The notes beneath the pieces were generated by a model. That model did not search any database and had not been told where the DNA came from. It saw nothing but the letters and a program-made list of their open reading frames with translations. This document shows, piece after piece, positions 1 through 7,826 of a stretch of DNA of 35,181 nucleotides. The stretch covers positions 1-35,181 of the forward strand of contig JAAYHV010000007.1 of NCBI GenBank assembly GCA_012744355.1. The letters are read 5' to 3'. Origin of the DNA: Clostridiales bacterium (GTDB taxonomy: Bacteria; Bacillota; Clostridia; Peptostreptococcales; Anaerovoracaceae). The position numbers and the translations under genes were made by a program. The number at the start of each line of letters is the position of its first letter. Position 1 is the first letter of the stretch.

Positions 1-13
1 CTGCCAAAAAGCA

Positions 14-37
14 AAGATACCGCTGTCGCGGTATCTT
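14..37 (-). terminator. Rho-independent terminator ending the 26-gene block
   Basis: A perfect 10-bp stem (14-23 with 28-37) has a 4-nt loop. On the minus strand it is followed by a U-rich run (TTTGCTTTTT). It lies about 40 nt past the aminotransferase stop codon, so it should end the long minus-strand transcript. The plus-strand side has no T-run, so it is directional. A short GT repeat (41-50) sits between gene and hairpin and looks incidental. Confidence 0.85.
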
Positions 38-78
38 CTAGTGTGTGTGTATGTAACAAATCCGGAGATTCGAAACAA

Positions 79-1266
79 CTATTTAAGGTACGCCTCAAGT
101 CCTAATCTGATAAGTTCAACTGCTCTTTTCATATCAGTTTGATTTAGTACGTAAGCAATACGCATTTCATCCTTACCTAGGCCAGGCGTTGCATAAAATC
201 CTTCTGCAGGTGCAAACATAACAGTTTCACCCTTATCTTCAAACTCTGTTAATAAGTATACTAGAAAGTCCTCTACGTTGTCAACAGGAAGTTTAGCAGT
301 CATGTAGAATGCTCCTCCTGGTTTTTGGCAAACAACGCCAGGAATCTTCATAAGTTCTTCGTATGCAGCATCTCTTCTTCCAACGTATTCAGCTTTAACT
401 TCAGCGTAATATTCTTTAGGAAGTTTAAATAGCTCAGTAGCTCCAACTTGGTCAATTGTAGGGATACATAGTCTTCCCTGAGCAATTTTAAGCATGCCTT
501 GCATAAATTCTTTATTTTTTGATATTGCGCAGCCAACTCTAGCTCCGCAAGCAGAGAATCTCTTAGAAACAGAATCAATAATAATTATTCTGTCTTCATA
601 TTCCTTCATCATACCAAATGAAGTAACTTCTCTTCCGTCATATGCAAATTCCCTATATACTTCATCTGATAAGATCCATAAGTCATGTTCTTTAGCTATT
701 TCGCAGATAAGTTTCATCTCATCTTTAGTTAAAACATTACCAGTAGGATTACCTGGGTTTAAACAAACAATAGCTCTAGTCTTGTCAGTAATACTTGATT
801 CAATAAGTTCTCTGTCAGCATAATGATAACCATCTTCAACTTTAGTCGTAATTGGAGCAACTTCTCCGCTAGCACATTTAGCAAAAGTATGATAGTTAGT
901 ATAGAAAGGTTCTGGTACTAGTACTTCTTCACCAGGATTTAAGATAGTAAGGAAAGTCATAGTAAGGGCTTCTGAACCACCCATAGTAACGATAATATCC
1001 TCATTTTCGTAATCCATGCCATACATCTTCATGTAATCTACGATAGCGCTTCTTAGAGGCTCGATGCCTTGAGACTCAGCGTAAGCAATAACCTTGCTGT
1101 CGTAATTTCTGATAGCTTCCATAAAGCATTCAGGAGTTTCAACGTCAGGTTGACCAATGTTTAGGTGATAAACTTTCTTACCTTCAGCTTCAGCTTTCTT
1201 ACCCATTGGATTAAATCTTCTAATAGGTGAAAATTGCATCTCATTTACTCTTTTAGTTAATTTCAT
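79..1266 (-). CDS. Pyridoxal-phosphate-dependent aminotransferase, class I/II
   Basis: This is a fold-type I aminotransferase of the aspartate/aromatic aminotransferase family, moving an amino group between an amino acid and a 2-oxo acid in the cytosol. Visible family motifs, numbered from the chosen start, are NPGNPTG (about 170-176), SDEVY (about 200-204, the Asp that contacts the pyridine nitrogen) and SVSKRFS with the Schiff-base Lys at 235. The late RIAYVL segment probably holds the carboxylate-binding Arg. The frame stays open 8 codons further up to 1290, but AAAGGAG lies correctly before the ATG at 1266, so the shorter 395-residue form is preferred. It is the last gene of the block, 28 nt after tlyA and before the terminator. 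In Bacillus, ahrC-recN follow tlyA instead. The substrate cannot be read from sequence; a general aspartate- or aromatic-type enzyme is likely. Confidence 0.9.
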   Translation of the reverse strand: MKLTKRVNEMQFSPIRRFNPMGKKAEAEGKKVYHLNIGQPDVETPECFMEAIRNYDSKVIAYAESQGIEPLRSAIVDYMKMYGMDYENEDIIVTMGGSEALTMTFLTILNPGEEVLVPEPFYTNYHTFAKCASGEVAPITTKVEDGYHYADRELIESSITDKTRAIVCLNPGNPTGNVLTKDEMKLICEIAKEHDLWILSDEVYREFAYDGREVTSFGMMKEYEDRIIIIDSVSKRFSACGARVGCAISKNKEFMQGMLKIAQGRLCIPTIDQVGATELFKLPKEYYAEVKAEYVGRRDAAYEELMKIPGVVCQKPGGAFYMTAKLPVDNVEDFLVYLLTEFEDKGETVMFAPAEGFYATPGLGKDEMRIAYVLNQTDMKRAVELIRLGLEAYLK

Positions 1267-1294
1267 AGTTAATTTCTCCTTTAAAATCATTACG

Positions 1295-2089
1295 TTATAT
1301 AAACTCCATATGGGAGCTTGTCACTATTTCATCGATGTCTATTATAGCACCTGTGTCAACTTTAGACAAACAAAGTAAAAATTCCACATTACCCTTAGCA
1401 CCCGTAATCGGAGAGTACGTTAAACCGCAAGGAAAAAGTGAATTTTCTTCAGCATATTTTAAGACATTTTCAATAACTTCAGTGTGGATTTTAGGATCCC
1501 TTATTATACCTTTTTTACCAACTTGATTCTTACCAGCTTCAAATTGAGGTTTAACAAGGCAAATAATAATGCCATCATCTTTAAGAACCTTACCGGCTAC
1601 TGGTAGCACAAGTTTTAGAGAAATAAAGGAAACATCTATACTGACAAAATCAATAGGCTCCTTTATTAAATCATAATCTAAGTATCTTATGTTAGTCTTC
1701 TCATGAACTTCTACCCTGTCATCAGTTCTCAGCTTGTAGTCAATCTGATTGTAACCAACGTCAATAGCATATACCTTATTTGCTCCATTTTGCAGCATAC
1801 AGTCGGTGAAACCACCAGTAGACGCTCCAATGTCCATGCAAATTTTATCAGCTAGTTGTAGCTCAAATACGTCTATTGCCTTCGCAAGCTTATAGCCGCC
1901 TCTGCCAACATATGGACACTCTTGACCTTTAACTCTAATCTCAGATTCAGGATCAAATCTGGATCCTGCTTTATCTTCCCTGTTATCTTTTACAAACACA
2001 AGACCAGCCATAATAGTTCTTTTAGCCTTGTCTCTAGATTGAGCGAATCCGTTATTTACAAGAAGCACATCCAGTCTCTCTTTTTTCAA
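1295..2089 (-). CDS. tlyA: TlyA-family rRNA (cytidine-2'-O)-methyltransferase
   Basis: TlyA proteins 2'-O-methylate cytidines in ribosomal RNA and are often mislabelled hemolysin A. The 264-residue protein has an N-terminal S4 RNA-binding domain (about 1-60) and an FtsJ-like Rossmann methyltransferase domain. The SAM-binding motif DIGASTGGFTDC lies at about 86-97. The candidate catalytic Lys is in VGRGGYKLAKA (about 61-71), followed by the DVSFISL and VKPQFE segments. The start is a TTG at 2089 with AAGGA five nt upstream. It lies inside the end of dxs with a 38-nt overlap, so translation is probably coupled. The xseA-xseB-ispA-dxs-tlyA order is the standard Firmicutes arrangement. Confidence 0.93.
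   Translation of the reverse strand: MKKERLDVLLVNNGFAQSRDKAKRTIMAGLVFVKDNREDKAGSRFDPESEIRVKGQECPYVGRGGYKLAKAIDVFELQLADKICMDIGASTGGFTDCMLQNGANKVYAIDVGYNQIDYKLRTDDRVEVHEKTNIRYLDYDLIKEPIDFVSIDVSFISLKLVLPVAGKVLKDDGIIICLVKPQFEAGKNQVGKKGIIRDPKIHTEVIENVLKYAEENSLFPCGLTYSPITGAKGNVEFLLCLSKVDTGAIIDIDEIVTSSHMEFI
1296..1324 (-). promoter_or_regulatory. Possible weak internal promoter for the aminotransferase gene
   Basis: On the minus strand a GTGACA box (1319-1324) and a TATATA box (1296-1301) are separated by 17 nt, abutting the tlyA stop codon. The -10 matches the sigma-A consensus at only four of six positions. The spacer contains a small CTCC/GGAG inverted repeat. This is inferred from spacing only; the gene could simply be read from upstream. 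Confidence 0.3.
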
Positions 2090-3911
2090 GATAATCCTTA
2101 GCTCCTTTCAAAATAGCATCGCTAGTAAGTCCTAGTTCATCTCTAAGCTCATCAACACTACCGTGGGCTACAAACTCATCAGGAATACCTAAAGTTATAG
2201 TATGTATATCAGTAGCCATATTAAATCTCTCTCCAAAGCCTCCTATTTTGATTCCATCTTCAATAGTAATATAGAGCTTAGAATCTATATCAGGAACTTG
2301 TATAGGTTTAACTGAACCGACATTTACAACACCTGCATCAAATCCTAAATCATTTAGTTTATCAGACGCCTCAATTGCAATATCAAGCATGCTGCCTACT
2401 GCAAATATAGTAACGTCCTTGCCCTCTTTTAAAGTAATATTGCCACCAGTAAACGGTCTAAGTCTTAAGTGATTAGATACAGAAGTACCTCTAGGGTATC
2501 TAATCGCCACAGGCCCATCTATATTTACTGCATAGTCAAGCATCTCTTCAAGCTGCTTGCCATCGCAAGGAGCAAGAACTGTCATATTTGGTATCATAGA
2601 AAGATATGATATATCGTACTGCCCCTGATGAGTCTCACCATCAGCGCCGACAAGTCCAGCTCTATCAACTGCAAAAATAACATGAAGATTTTGAAGGGCA
2701 ACATCTTCTATTAACTGATCAAATCCCCTTTGAAGAAAAGTAGAATATATAGCAACAATAGGAATCTTGCCCATTTTAGCTAATCCTGCAGCAAAGGTAA
2801 CACCGTGCTGCTCAGCAATTCCTACATCAAAAATTCTATCAGGAAATCTATCATGCATTGGTTTTAAACCAGTTGCAACTCCCATAGCAGCAGTGATTGC
2901 AACTATATCAATATTTTCTTCAGCAAGTTTTAAAACCTTTTTACCAAAGACATCAGAATATGAATCTTCAGTACTAGATAGTGGCTTTCCAGATTCAGTA
3001 TCAAAGGCAGAAATACCGTGGAACCTGTTAGGATACTTCTCAGCCCAGTAATAGCCTTTACCCTTTTTCGTAATAACATGAATAAGCGTAGGCCCTTTTA
3101 CTTTATTTGCAACAGCCATAGCCTCCATTAGCTTTTCAATGTTATGACCATCAATTGGTCCAATATATTCAATGCCCATTTCCTCAATGAAAATTCCTTG
3201 GCTATATATTGAATACTTAAGAAGTTCCTTTTGTATGCTTAAGGTACTTCTAATACCCTTACCAATAACTGGAACATTATTTAAAAAGTTCTTTACGTTA
3301 TCTTTAGCACAAAGATAATCTTTAGATGCCCTAAGCTTGCTTAAATGAAGCGACAGACTTCCTATATTTTTAGATATTGACATGCCATTATCGTTAAGAA
3401 TAATCTTAATGTTTTTATTACAAGTACCAATGTTGTTTAATGCTTCATAAGCCATGCCGCCTGTCATAGAGCCATCGCCAATTACAGCAATAACCTCATA
3501 ATCATCACCGTCTAAATCCCTTGCTGTAGCCATTCCCATAGCAGCGCTAAGAGACGTAGTGCTGTGACCTGTTTCGTATGCATCATGAGCGCTTTCCTTA
3601 ACTTTAGGAAAACCAGAAAGCCCTTTATATTTTCTTAAACTGTAAAATTCACTGGCTCTGCCAGTTAGTATCTTATGAACGTAAGACTGATGTCCAACGT
3701 CAAAGATAAGCTTATCCTTAGGAGAGTTGTATGTCTTATGCATAGCAATAGTCAGTTCAACCACGCCAAGATTAGAAGCTAAATGCCCACCGGTTTTAGA
3801 GACAGAATCAATTAGAAAACTTCTAATCTCATCTGAAAGTAATTCCATATCATGGACATCCATCTTCTTTAGTTTTTCAAGTAAATCTTTTTCCTTTAAA
3901 TTAATACCCAT
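2052..3911 (-). CDS. dxs: 1-deoxy-D-xylulose-5-phosphate synthase
   Basis: This thiamine diphosphate enzyme condenses pyruvate and glyceraldehyde 3-phosphate to DXP, the entry step of the MEP isoprenoid pathway. Its 619 residues are normal for the family. Visible features are the substrate-contacting His in GGHLASNLG (about 41-49), the ThDP/Mg motif GDGSMTGG (about 145-152) with the downstream NDN (about 173-175), and the DRAG motif in the pyrimidine-binding domain. The C-terminal transketolase domain is complete. The ATG overlaps the ispA stop codon by one base (TAATG), so the two are probably translationally coupled, since no good Shine-Dalgarno is close. Its neighbour ispA uses the isoprenoid units made downstream of this reaction. 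Confidence 0.97.
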   Translation of the reverse strand: MGINLKEKDLLEKLKKMDVHDMELLSDEIRSFLIDSVSKTGGHLASNLGVVELTIAMHKTYNSPKDKLIFDVGHQSYVHKILTGRASEFYSLRKYKGLSGFPKVKESAHDAYETGHSTTSLSAAMGMATARDLDGDDYEVIAVIGDGSMTGGMAYEALNNIGTCNKNIKIILNDNGMSISKNIGSLSLHLSKLRASKDYLCAKDNVKNFLNNVPVIGKGIRSTLSIQKELLKYSIYSQGIFIEEMGIEYIGPIDGHNIEKLMEAMAVANKVKGPTLIHVITKKGKGYYWAEKYPNRFHGISAFDTESGKPLSSTEDSYSDVFGKKVLKLAEENIDIVAITAAMGVATGLKPMHDRFPDRIFDVGIAEQHGVTFAAGLAKMGKIPIVAIYSTFLQRGFDQLIEDVALQNLHVIFAVDRAGLVGADGETHQGQYDISYLSMIPNMTVLAPCDGKQLEEMLDYAVNIDGPVAIRYPRGTSVSNHLRLRPFTGGNITLKEGKDVTIFAVGSMLDIAIEASDKLNDLGFDAGVVNVGSVKPIQVPDIDSKLYITIEDGIKIGGFGERFNMATDIHTITLGIPDEFVAHGSVDELRDELGLTSDAILKGAKDYLEKRETGCASCK

Positions 3912-4804
3912 TATTTAGTTCTCGCCTTAAGTTTTAATGCAAGATCCCTAAAGACCTCAGCATTATCATAGTAGCACTCTATCGTTTTAACAGCTTTCAC
4001 AACAAGTTCATCTAGTCTGTCATATGCCGCATCTAAACCATTTAAGGAAACGTAGCTGTTTTTTCCTCTTTTTTTATCTACATTAGGCATCTTACCCATT
4101 TCATTAGCTTCACCTACGACATCTAAAATGTCATCAGAAATCTGATAAGCAAGACCAAAGTACTCAGAAAAACTAGTTAGTTTTTCAAATTTAGCATCGT
4201 CAGCGCCTCCTAAATAAAGACCAGCTCTAACAGCCGCCGTAATTAAATCTCCAGTTTTATTAACGTGAATATAGTCAAGCATCTCCTTAGAGCATACTTT
4301 ATTTTCATTTTCAATATCAGATGCTTGACCTGATATCATGCCAGAAATTCCAGCTCCTTTGGCAATAGTTAGACCTGCATTTATCTTGCATGTTAAGCAC
4401 TGAGGAGTATCAAAATAGTAGATTAAATCTCTGTACATTACTTCATAAGCAGTGTTTAAAAGAGCATCGCCTGCTAGTATCGCCATACCATCTCCATAAA
4501 CTTTGTGATTGGTAGGCTTGCCCCTTCTTAATACGTCATCGTCCATTGCAGGAAGATCATCATGAATTAAAGAATATGTATGAATATATTCAATAGCGCA
4601 AGCATATGGAAGAGCAGTTTTAAGCTCGCCTCCAGCAAAATCGCAAGCAGCAAGAAGAAGAATAGGTCTTAATCTCTTTCCTCCGCTAGTAACGCTGTAA
4701 TTAACCGCATCATACAGAGTCTCACTTTTACTATCCACAGAAGGGATAAAATCCAAAATGTGATCTTCAATAAGGTCATAATACATCTGATAATTATCTT
4801 GCAT
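3911..4804 (-). CDS. ispA: Polyprenyl (geranyl/farnesyl) diphosphate synthase
   Basis: A short-chain trans-prenyltransferase condensing isopentenyl diphosphate with allylic diphosphates, most likely to farnesyl diphosphate for undecaprenol and quinone-type lipids. The first aspartate-rich motif lies in HDDLPAMDDDVLRRGKPT (about 83-100 in the longer numbering), with the extra two residues between Asp pairs seen in bacterial FPP synthases. The second is ISDDILD. GGKRLRP is the IPP-binding loop. Two ATGs occur two codons apart (4810 and 4804). GAGGTG is seven nt before the second and too close to the first, so 4804 is preferred. It overlaps the end of xseB and the start of dxs. Product chain length is inferred from family size, not seen. 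Confidence 0.94.
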   Translation of the reverse strand: MQDNYQMYYDLIEDHILDFIPSVDSKSETLYDAVNYSVTSGGKRLRPILLLAACDFAGGELKTALPYACAIEYIHTYSLIHDDLPAMDDDVLRRGKPTNHKVYGDGMAILAGDALLNTAYEVMYRDLIYYFDTPQCLTCKINAGLTIAKGAGISGMISGQASDIENENKVCSKEMLDYIHVNKTGDLITAAVRAGLYLGGADDAKFEKLTSFSEYFGLAYQISDDILDVVGEANEMGKMPNVDKKRGKNSYVSLNGLDAAYDRLDELVVKAVKTIECYYDNAEVFRDLALKLKARTK

Positions 4805-4997
4805 TCTCATTCACCTCTTTCTCGTAAATCTCAATCTTTTGACTAGCATCGTTTAATATCTCATTACAGTACTTGTATTCGTCCATTCCCTTTTCAAACT
4901 GCTTAAGAGAGTCCTCAATACTAGTAGTATTATCCTTAATGTTATCTGCAGCTTCTCTTAAATTTTTTAGAGCTTCTTCAAAAGTTTTCTCTTTCAA
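4794..4997 (-). CDS. xseB: Exodeoxyribonuclease VII small subunit
   Basis: XseB is the small all-helical subunit of exonuclease VII, which degrades single-stranded DNA from both ends to oligonucleotides. At 67 residues it has the usual size and the family pattern of FEEALKNLREA near the N-terminus, then a charged helix with an F-E-K-G-M motif (ISLEDSLK-like region with LKQFEKGM). The start is a TTG at 4997 with AAGGGG six nt upstream. It follows xseA by two nt and overlaps ispA. Pairing with xseA makes the call secure despite the short length. Confidence 0.93.
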   Translation of the reverse strand: MKEKTFEEALKNLREAADNIKDNTTSIEDSLKQFEKGMDEYKYCNEILNDASQKIEIYEKEVNENAR

Positions 4998-4999
4998 TA

Positions 5000-6145
5000 C
5001 TAACCCCTTTCCTTAGACAATATTTTTGCCTTAGCTTTGCCATCTTTCAGCGAAATGTTATACGTATCATCTATTGTTAAATCATCAACTGATTTAACAA
5101 TTTTATCGTCATCTTTAGTTATTATAGCATATCCCTTACCTAATATATTAAGTGGATTGTTTTCTGTTAATACAATTTTAGCATTCTCTATTGCCATCTC
5201 TTGATTAATAACCTTGTTTCGTATACTAAGTATCATAGAGCTATAGTAAGAATTTATTCTTTCTCTGTTTATTTCCTCCATATTTGATAACTTAGTAACC
5301 ATGTCAGAGATTAACACATAAATATTATCTTTAACCTCTTCAACATCATATACTGCAATATTTGCAGCAGATGTTGGAGTCTCTGCCCTAACATCTGCTA
5401 TGAAATCAGCAATTGTAAAGTCGCGCTCGTGGCCTACGGCAGATATGATGGGGATTTTAGATTTAAAGATTTCCATAGCAACAGCTTCATCATTAAAGCA
5501 GTCAAGGTCTTCCTTAGCGCCGCCGCCTCTGCCTACAATTAACACATCAATCGGTTTTTCTGTTTCAGAAACCATATTAGCTAATTTAATATTATCCGTT
5601 ATGCTTTTCGGAGCATCCGCTCCTTGAACTAATGTAGGAAAGATTAAAATATCTACAATATTGTTTTTTTCCTTGATGATCCTCTTAATGTCTTCAACTG
5701 CAGCACCAGTGCCTGATGTAAGCACGCCAACTCTTTTGGGAAATTCAGGCAGTGGTTTTTTATGCTGTAAATCAAACAAACCAAGCTTTTCCAGCTTTTC
5801 CTTAAGGTCGTTAAAAGCCTTGGCGAGGTCGCCACCTCCCATAACTTCAGCAGTCCTAACATTAATAGAATAACTGCCTCCCTTGTTATATACATTAATA
5901 CTTCCAGAGACAATAATCTCGTCGCCTTCTTTAAGCTTAGTCTTAATATTTCCAACGTAACTTCTCCAAATAGCGCAGCTAACTTTACCATTTGCATCAA
6001 TTAAAGAAAAGTATATGTGGCCAGACTTATGATAGTTAAGGCCAGATATTTCGCCCTTAATATATATGTTGTTTAATAATGGATCAGTAACAAGCACTCT
6101 TTCTATATAGGCATTTAATTGAGATACGGATATAGCATTAGCCAT
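5000..6145 (-). CDS. xseA: Exodeoxyribonuclease VII large subunit
   Basis: The catalytic subunit of exonuclease VII. The N-terminal OB-fold (about 1-100) with ISQLN-like start (VSQLNAYI), GEISGL and HIYFSL binds DNA. The nuclease domain shows VGVLTS, GRGGG followed by EDLDCFND, and AVGHERDFTIADFIADVRAETPTSAA split over two family blocks. The C-terminal ILGKGYAI segment is present. With 381 residues it is clearly shorter than the roughly 450 of E. coli and B. subtilis XseA; the missing part is in the helical arm between the nuclease core and the C-terminal segment. A GGAGGTAC Shine-Dalgarno precedes the ATG, which lies inside the end of the TsaD-like gene (8-nt overlap). Confidence 0.95.
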   Translation of the reverse strand: MANAISVSQLNAYIERVLVTDPLLNNIYIKGEISGLNYHKSGHIYFSLIDANGKVSCAIWRSYVGNIKTKLKEGDEIIVSGSINVYNKGGSYSINVRTAEVMGGGDLAKAFNDLKEKLEKLGLFDLQHKKPLPEFPKRVGVLTSGTGAAVEDIKRIIKEKNNIVDILIFPTLVQGADAPKSITDNIKLANMVSETEKPIDVLIVGRGGGAKEDLDCFNDEAVAMEIFKSKIPIISAVGHERDFTIADFIADVRAETPTSAANIAVYDVEEVKDNIYVLISDMVTKLSNMEEINRERINSYYSSMILSIRNKVINQEMAIENAKIVLTENNPLNILGKGYAIITKDDDKIVKSVDDLTIDDTYNISLKDGKAKAKILSKERG

Positions 6146-7067
6146 TGTTAGTACCTCCTAGTAGCGCAATCCCTACAGCGTTATCACCAGATAATTCAGG
6201 CGCTCCAAAGAATAAATTAGCATCTACCTTGCCTGGTAAATAGTTTCTAATGTATTCGCTTGATGATACTCCTCCTGTAAAGATAAAATCACTTATTAAA
6301 TACTTATCAGATAAATATTTAGTTTCATATACTAAAAGCTGAGAAATAGCATTAAAAAGTCCCGGAATAATTTCCATTCCAAAATTTTGATCTATTGCTT
6401 TCATGCACTGAGTCTCTACGCCAGATAGATTAAAATAGCCATCATTTAATCTTATCGGCGTAGGATTAATAATAGCATCGTTTTTTATTGCCAATTCATC
6501 CATCTCTTTTCCTGCAGGAAAATCCATACCAAGCTTAACGCCAATTCTGTCTATTAGCTGACCTATTGAAATATCCTTAGTACCTCCTATTATTTTAATA
6601 TTGTCATTTTCAATTAAAAGAGCTTCAGTAGTACCTCCGCTTAAATGATAAGCTATAAATTTATTCTTATCTTTAATTTCTGTATATTCTTTAATAGCTT
6701 TAATATGACCTTCTTGATGAGAAAATCTTCTAAGAGGAACACCAAGAGATGATGCTAATATAACTGCAGCGTTTTCACCCGCCCTAAATACAGGCATGTA
6801 AGAGCCATCAACAGATCTTGGGCTAATTGACACACTTACTCTTTTAATATTTTCTCTTAAGCCCTTTTCATTTAAAACCTTATATATCATAAGTGGTAAA
6901 TCATTGCTATGCTTAAAAAAGGCATCTGATTGCCTAAGTCCCTTTTCACCTTTAGGTACAGGAAGAAGCTTAGAATCATTTACCAATATATTGCCGGCAT
7001 AATCAACTACAGCAATTGAAGTCTTGTAGTTTGATGTATCTATTCCCAAAATCAAATCCTTACTCAT
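6138..7067 (-). CDS. TsaD/Kae1-family paralogue (O-sialoglycoprotein endopeptidase-like), function unknown
   Basis: The 309-residue protein has the ASKHA fold of the TsaD/Kae1 family, whose true members transfer the threonylcarbamoyl group to A37 of tRNA. Family features are GIDTS (8-12), HQEGH (117-121, the HxxxH metal motif), HLSGGTTE (141-148), SIGQLIDRIGVKLGMDFPAG (168-187), FTGGVSS and SGDNAVG with Asp295 as the third metal ligand. It differs from true TsaD at the N-terminus: TSNYKTS replaces the TSCDET-type motif, and the overall identity looks low. So it is likely a clostridial paralogue rather than the essential TsaD, which should be elsewhere. It sits between nusB and xseA, where Bacillus has folD. 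The metal and nucleotide sites seem intact, so it is probably an active enzyme with unknown substrate. Confidence 0.8.
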   Translation of the reverse strand: MSKDLILGIDTSNYKTSIAVVDYAGNILVNDSKLLPVPKGEKGLRQSDAFFKHSNDLPLMIYKVLNEKGLRENIKRVSVSISPRSVDGSYMPVFRAGENAAVILASSLGVPLRRFSHQEGHIKAIKEYTEIKDKNKFIAYHLSGGTTEALLIENDNIKIIGGTKDISIGQLIDRIGVKLGMDFPAGKEMDELAIKNDAIINPTPIRLNDGYFNLSGVETQCMKAIDQNFGMEIIPGLFNAISQLLVYETKYLSDKYLISDFIFTGGVSSSEYIRNYLPGKVDANLFFGAPELSGDNAVGIALLGGTNNG

Positions 7068-7068
7068 T

Positions 7069-7467
7069 TTACCTACTTCTCACCGTTTGCCCAAGCAGTG
7101 CATTAATAAAGCCTGGAGCCTTATCGGTGCCATATGCTTTAGCTAGCTCAACAGCCTCATTAATCGAAACAGCTTCCGGAACATCATCAAGATAAAGAAT
7201 TTCGCATACAGCAACTCTAATTATTGCAAGGTCTGCTTTTGGAATTCTTTGAACCTTTCGGTTTTTACTGTTTTCTTCTATTGTGTTATCTATATCTGTT
7301 ATATGAAGCTTCATGTTTTCAAGGATATCCATCACCCTAGGCGAATCTTTAAAATCTCCAGTGATGTCATTAGCTACAAACAGCTCATAATCAAAGTTTT
7401 TGTTAGCATCCATCTGAAAAAGAATTTTCATAGCAAGCTCTCTTGCATCTCTTATACTTTTAGCCAT
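7069..7467 (-). CDS. nusB: Transcription antitermination factor NusB
   Basis: NusB with NusE (S10) binds boxA RNA to make ribosomal RNA transcription resistant to early termination. The 132-residue all-helical protein shows the family pattern: REL AMKILFQMD near the N-terminus, RIPKADLAIIRVAVCEILY in the core, and VSINEAVELAKAYG with KAPGFINALLG at the C-terminus. It overlaps the Asp23 gene by one base and is followed one nt later by the TsaD-like gene. The Asp23-nusB pairing is conserved in Firmicutes. Confidence 0.96.
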   Translation of the reverse strand: MAKSIRDARELAMKILFQMDANKNFDYELFVANDITGDFKDSPRVMDILENMKLHITDIDNTIEENSKNRKVQRIPKADLAIIRVAVCEILYLDDVPEAVSINEAVELAKAYGTDKAPGFINALLGQTVRSR

Positions 7468-7823
7468 TATCTCTTCTCTACGCCTTCAACACTAATATTA
7501 ACAGCCTCAATCTTAAGACCAGTGCTAGATTCAACAACCTCTTTTACCTTAGACTGAATCTCAAAGGCAACTTGAGGGATATTAACGCCATATTTAATGA
7601 TAATATGTACATCGATTGATGCCTTGTTGTCATCTCTTACAACTCTTACACCTTGATTAGTTGATTCTCTACCTAAAATATTCTTAGAAAAGCTCTCAGT
7701 GATACCACCAACTAGTCTGCTAACTCCATCTGTTTTAATAATCTCATCAGCAGCATACTGAATTATTACCTCATCTTCGATATTTAGCTCTCCGTAAACC
7801 TGACCTTCGTTTTGACTATCCAT
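7467..7823 (-). CDS. Asp23/Gls24-family protein (YqhY-like)
   Basis: A small cytoplasmic protein of the alkaline-shock/Gls24 family. Visible are the VYGELNIEDEVI start, the GVSRLVGG motif, GVRVVRDDNKASIDVHIIIKYG in two blocks, and the VNISVEGV end. At 118 residues it is normal. B. subtilis YqhY sits in the same place next to nusB and is linked to acetyl-CoA carboxylase control and fatty acid supply. Here there are no accB/accC genes directly upstream, so that link cannot be inferred from context. Its molecular function is not established. Confidence 0.9.
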   Translation of the reverse strand: MDSQNEGQVYGELNIEDEVIIQYAADEIIKTDGVSRLVGGITESFSKNILGRESTNQGVRVVRDDNKASIDVHIIIKYGVNIPQVAFEIQSKVKEVVESSTGLKIEAVNISVEGVEKR

Positions 7824-7826
7824 AGA

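Noticed and set aside
41-52. Short GT dinucleotide repeat
   Set aside because: Five units only, in the 3' untranslated region; too short to call a repeat element.
494-823. Plus-strand open frame of 109 codons
   Set aside because: It is antisense to the aminotransferase, whose motifs are clear, and is a mirror of its codon use.
1302-1318. Inverted repeat (CTCC/GGAG) between tlyA and the aminotransferase gene
   Set aside because: The stem is only four base pairs and no U-run follows on the minus strand, so it is not a credible terminator.
5653-6000. Minus-strand frame of 115 codons inside xseA
   Set aside because: It is an alternative frame of a well-conserved gene with no ribosome site of its own.
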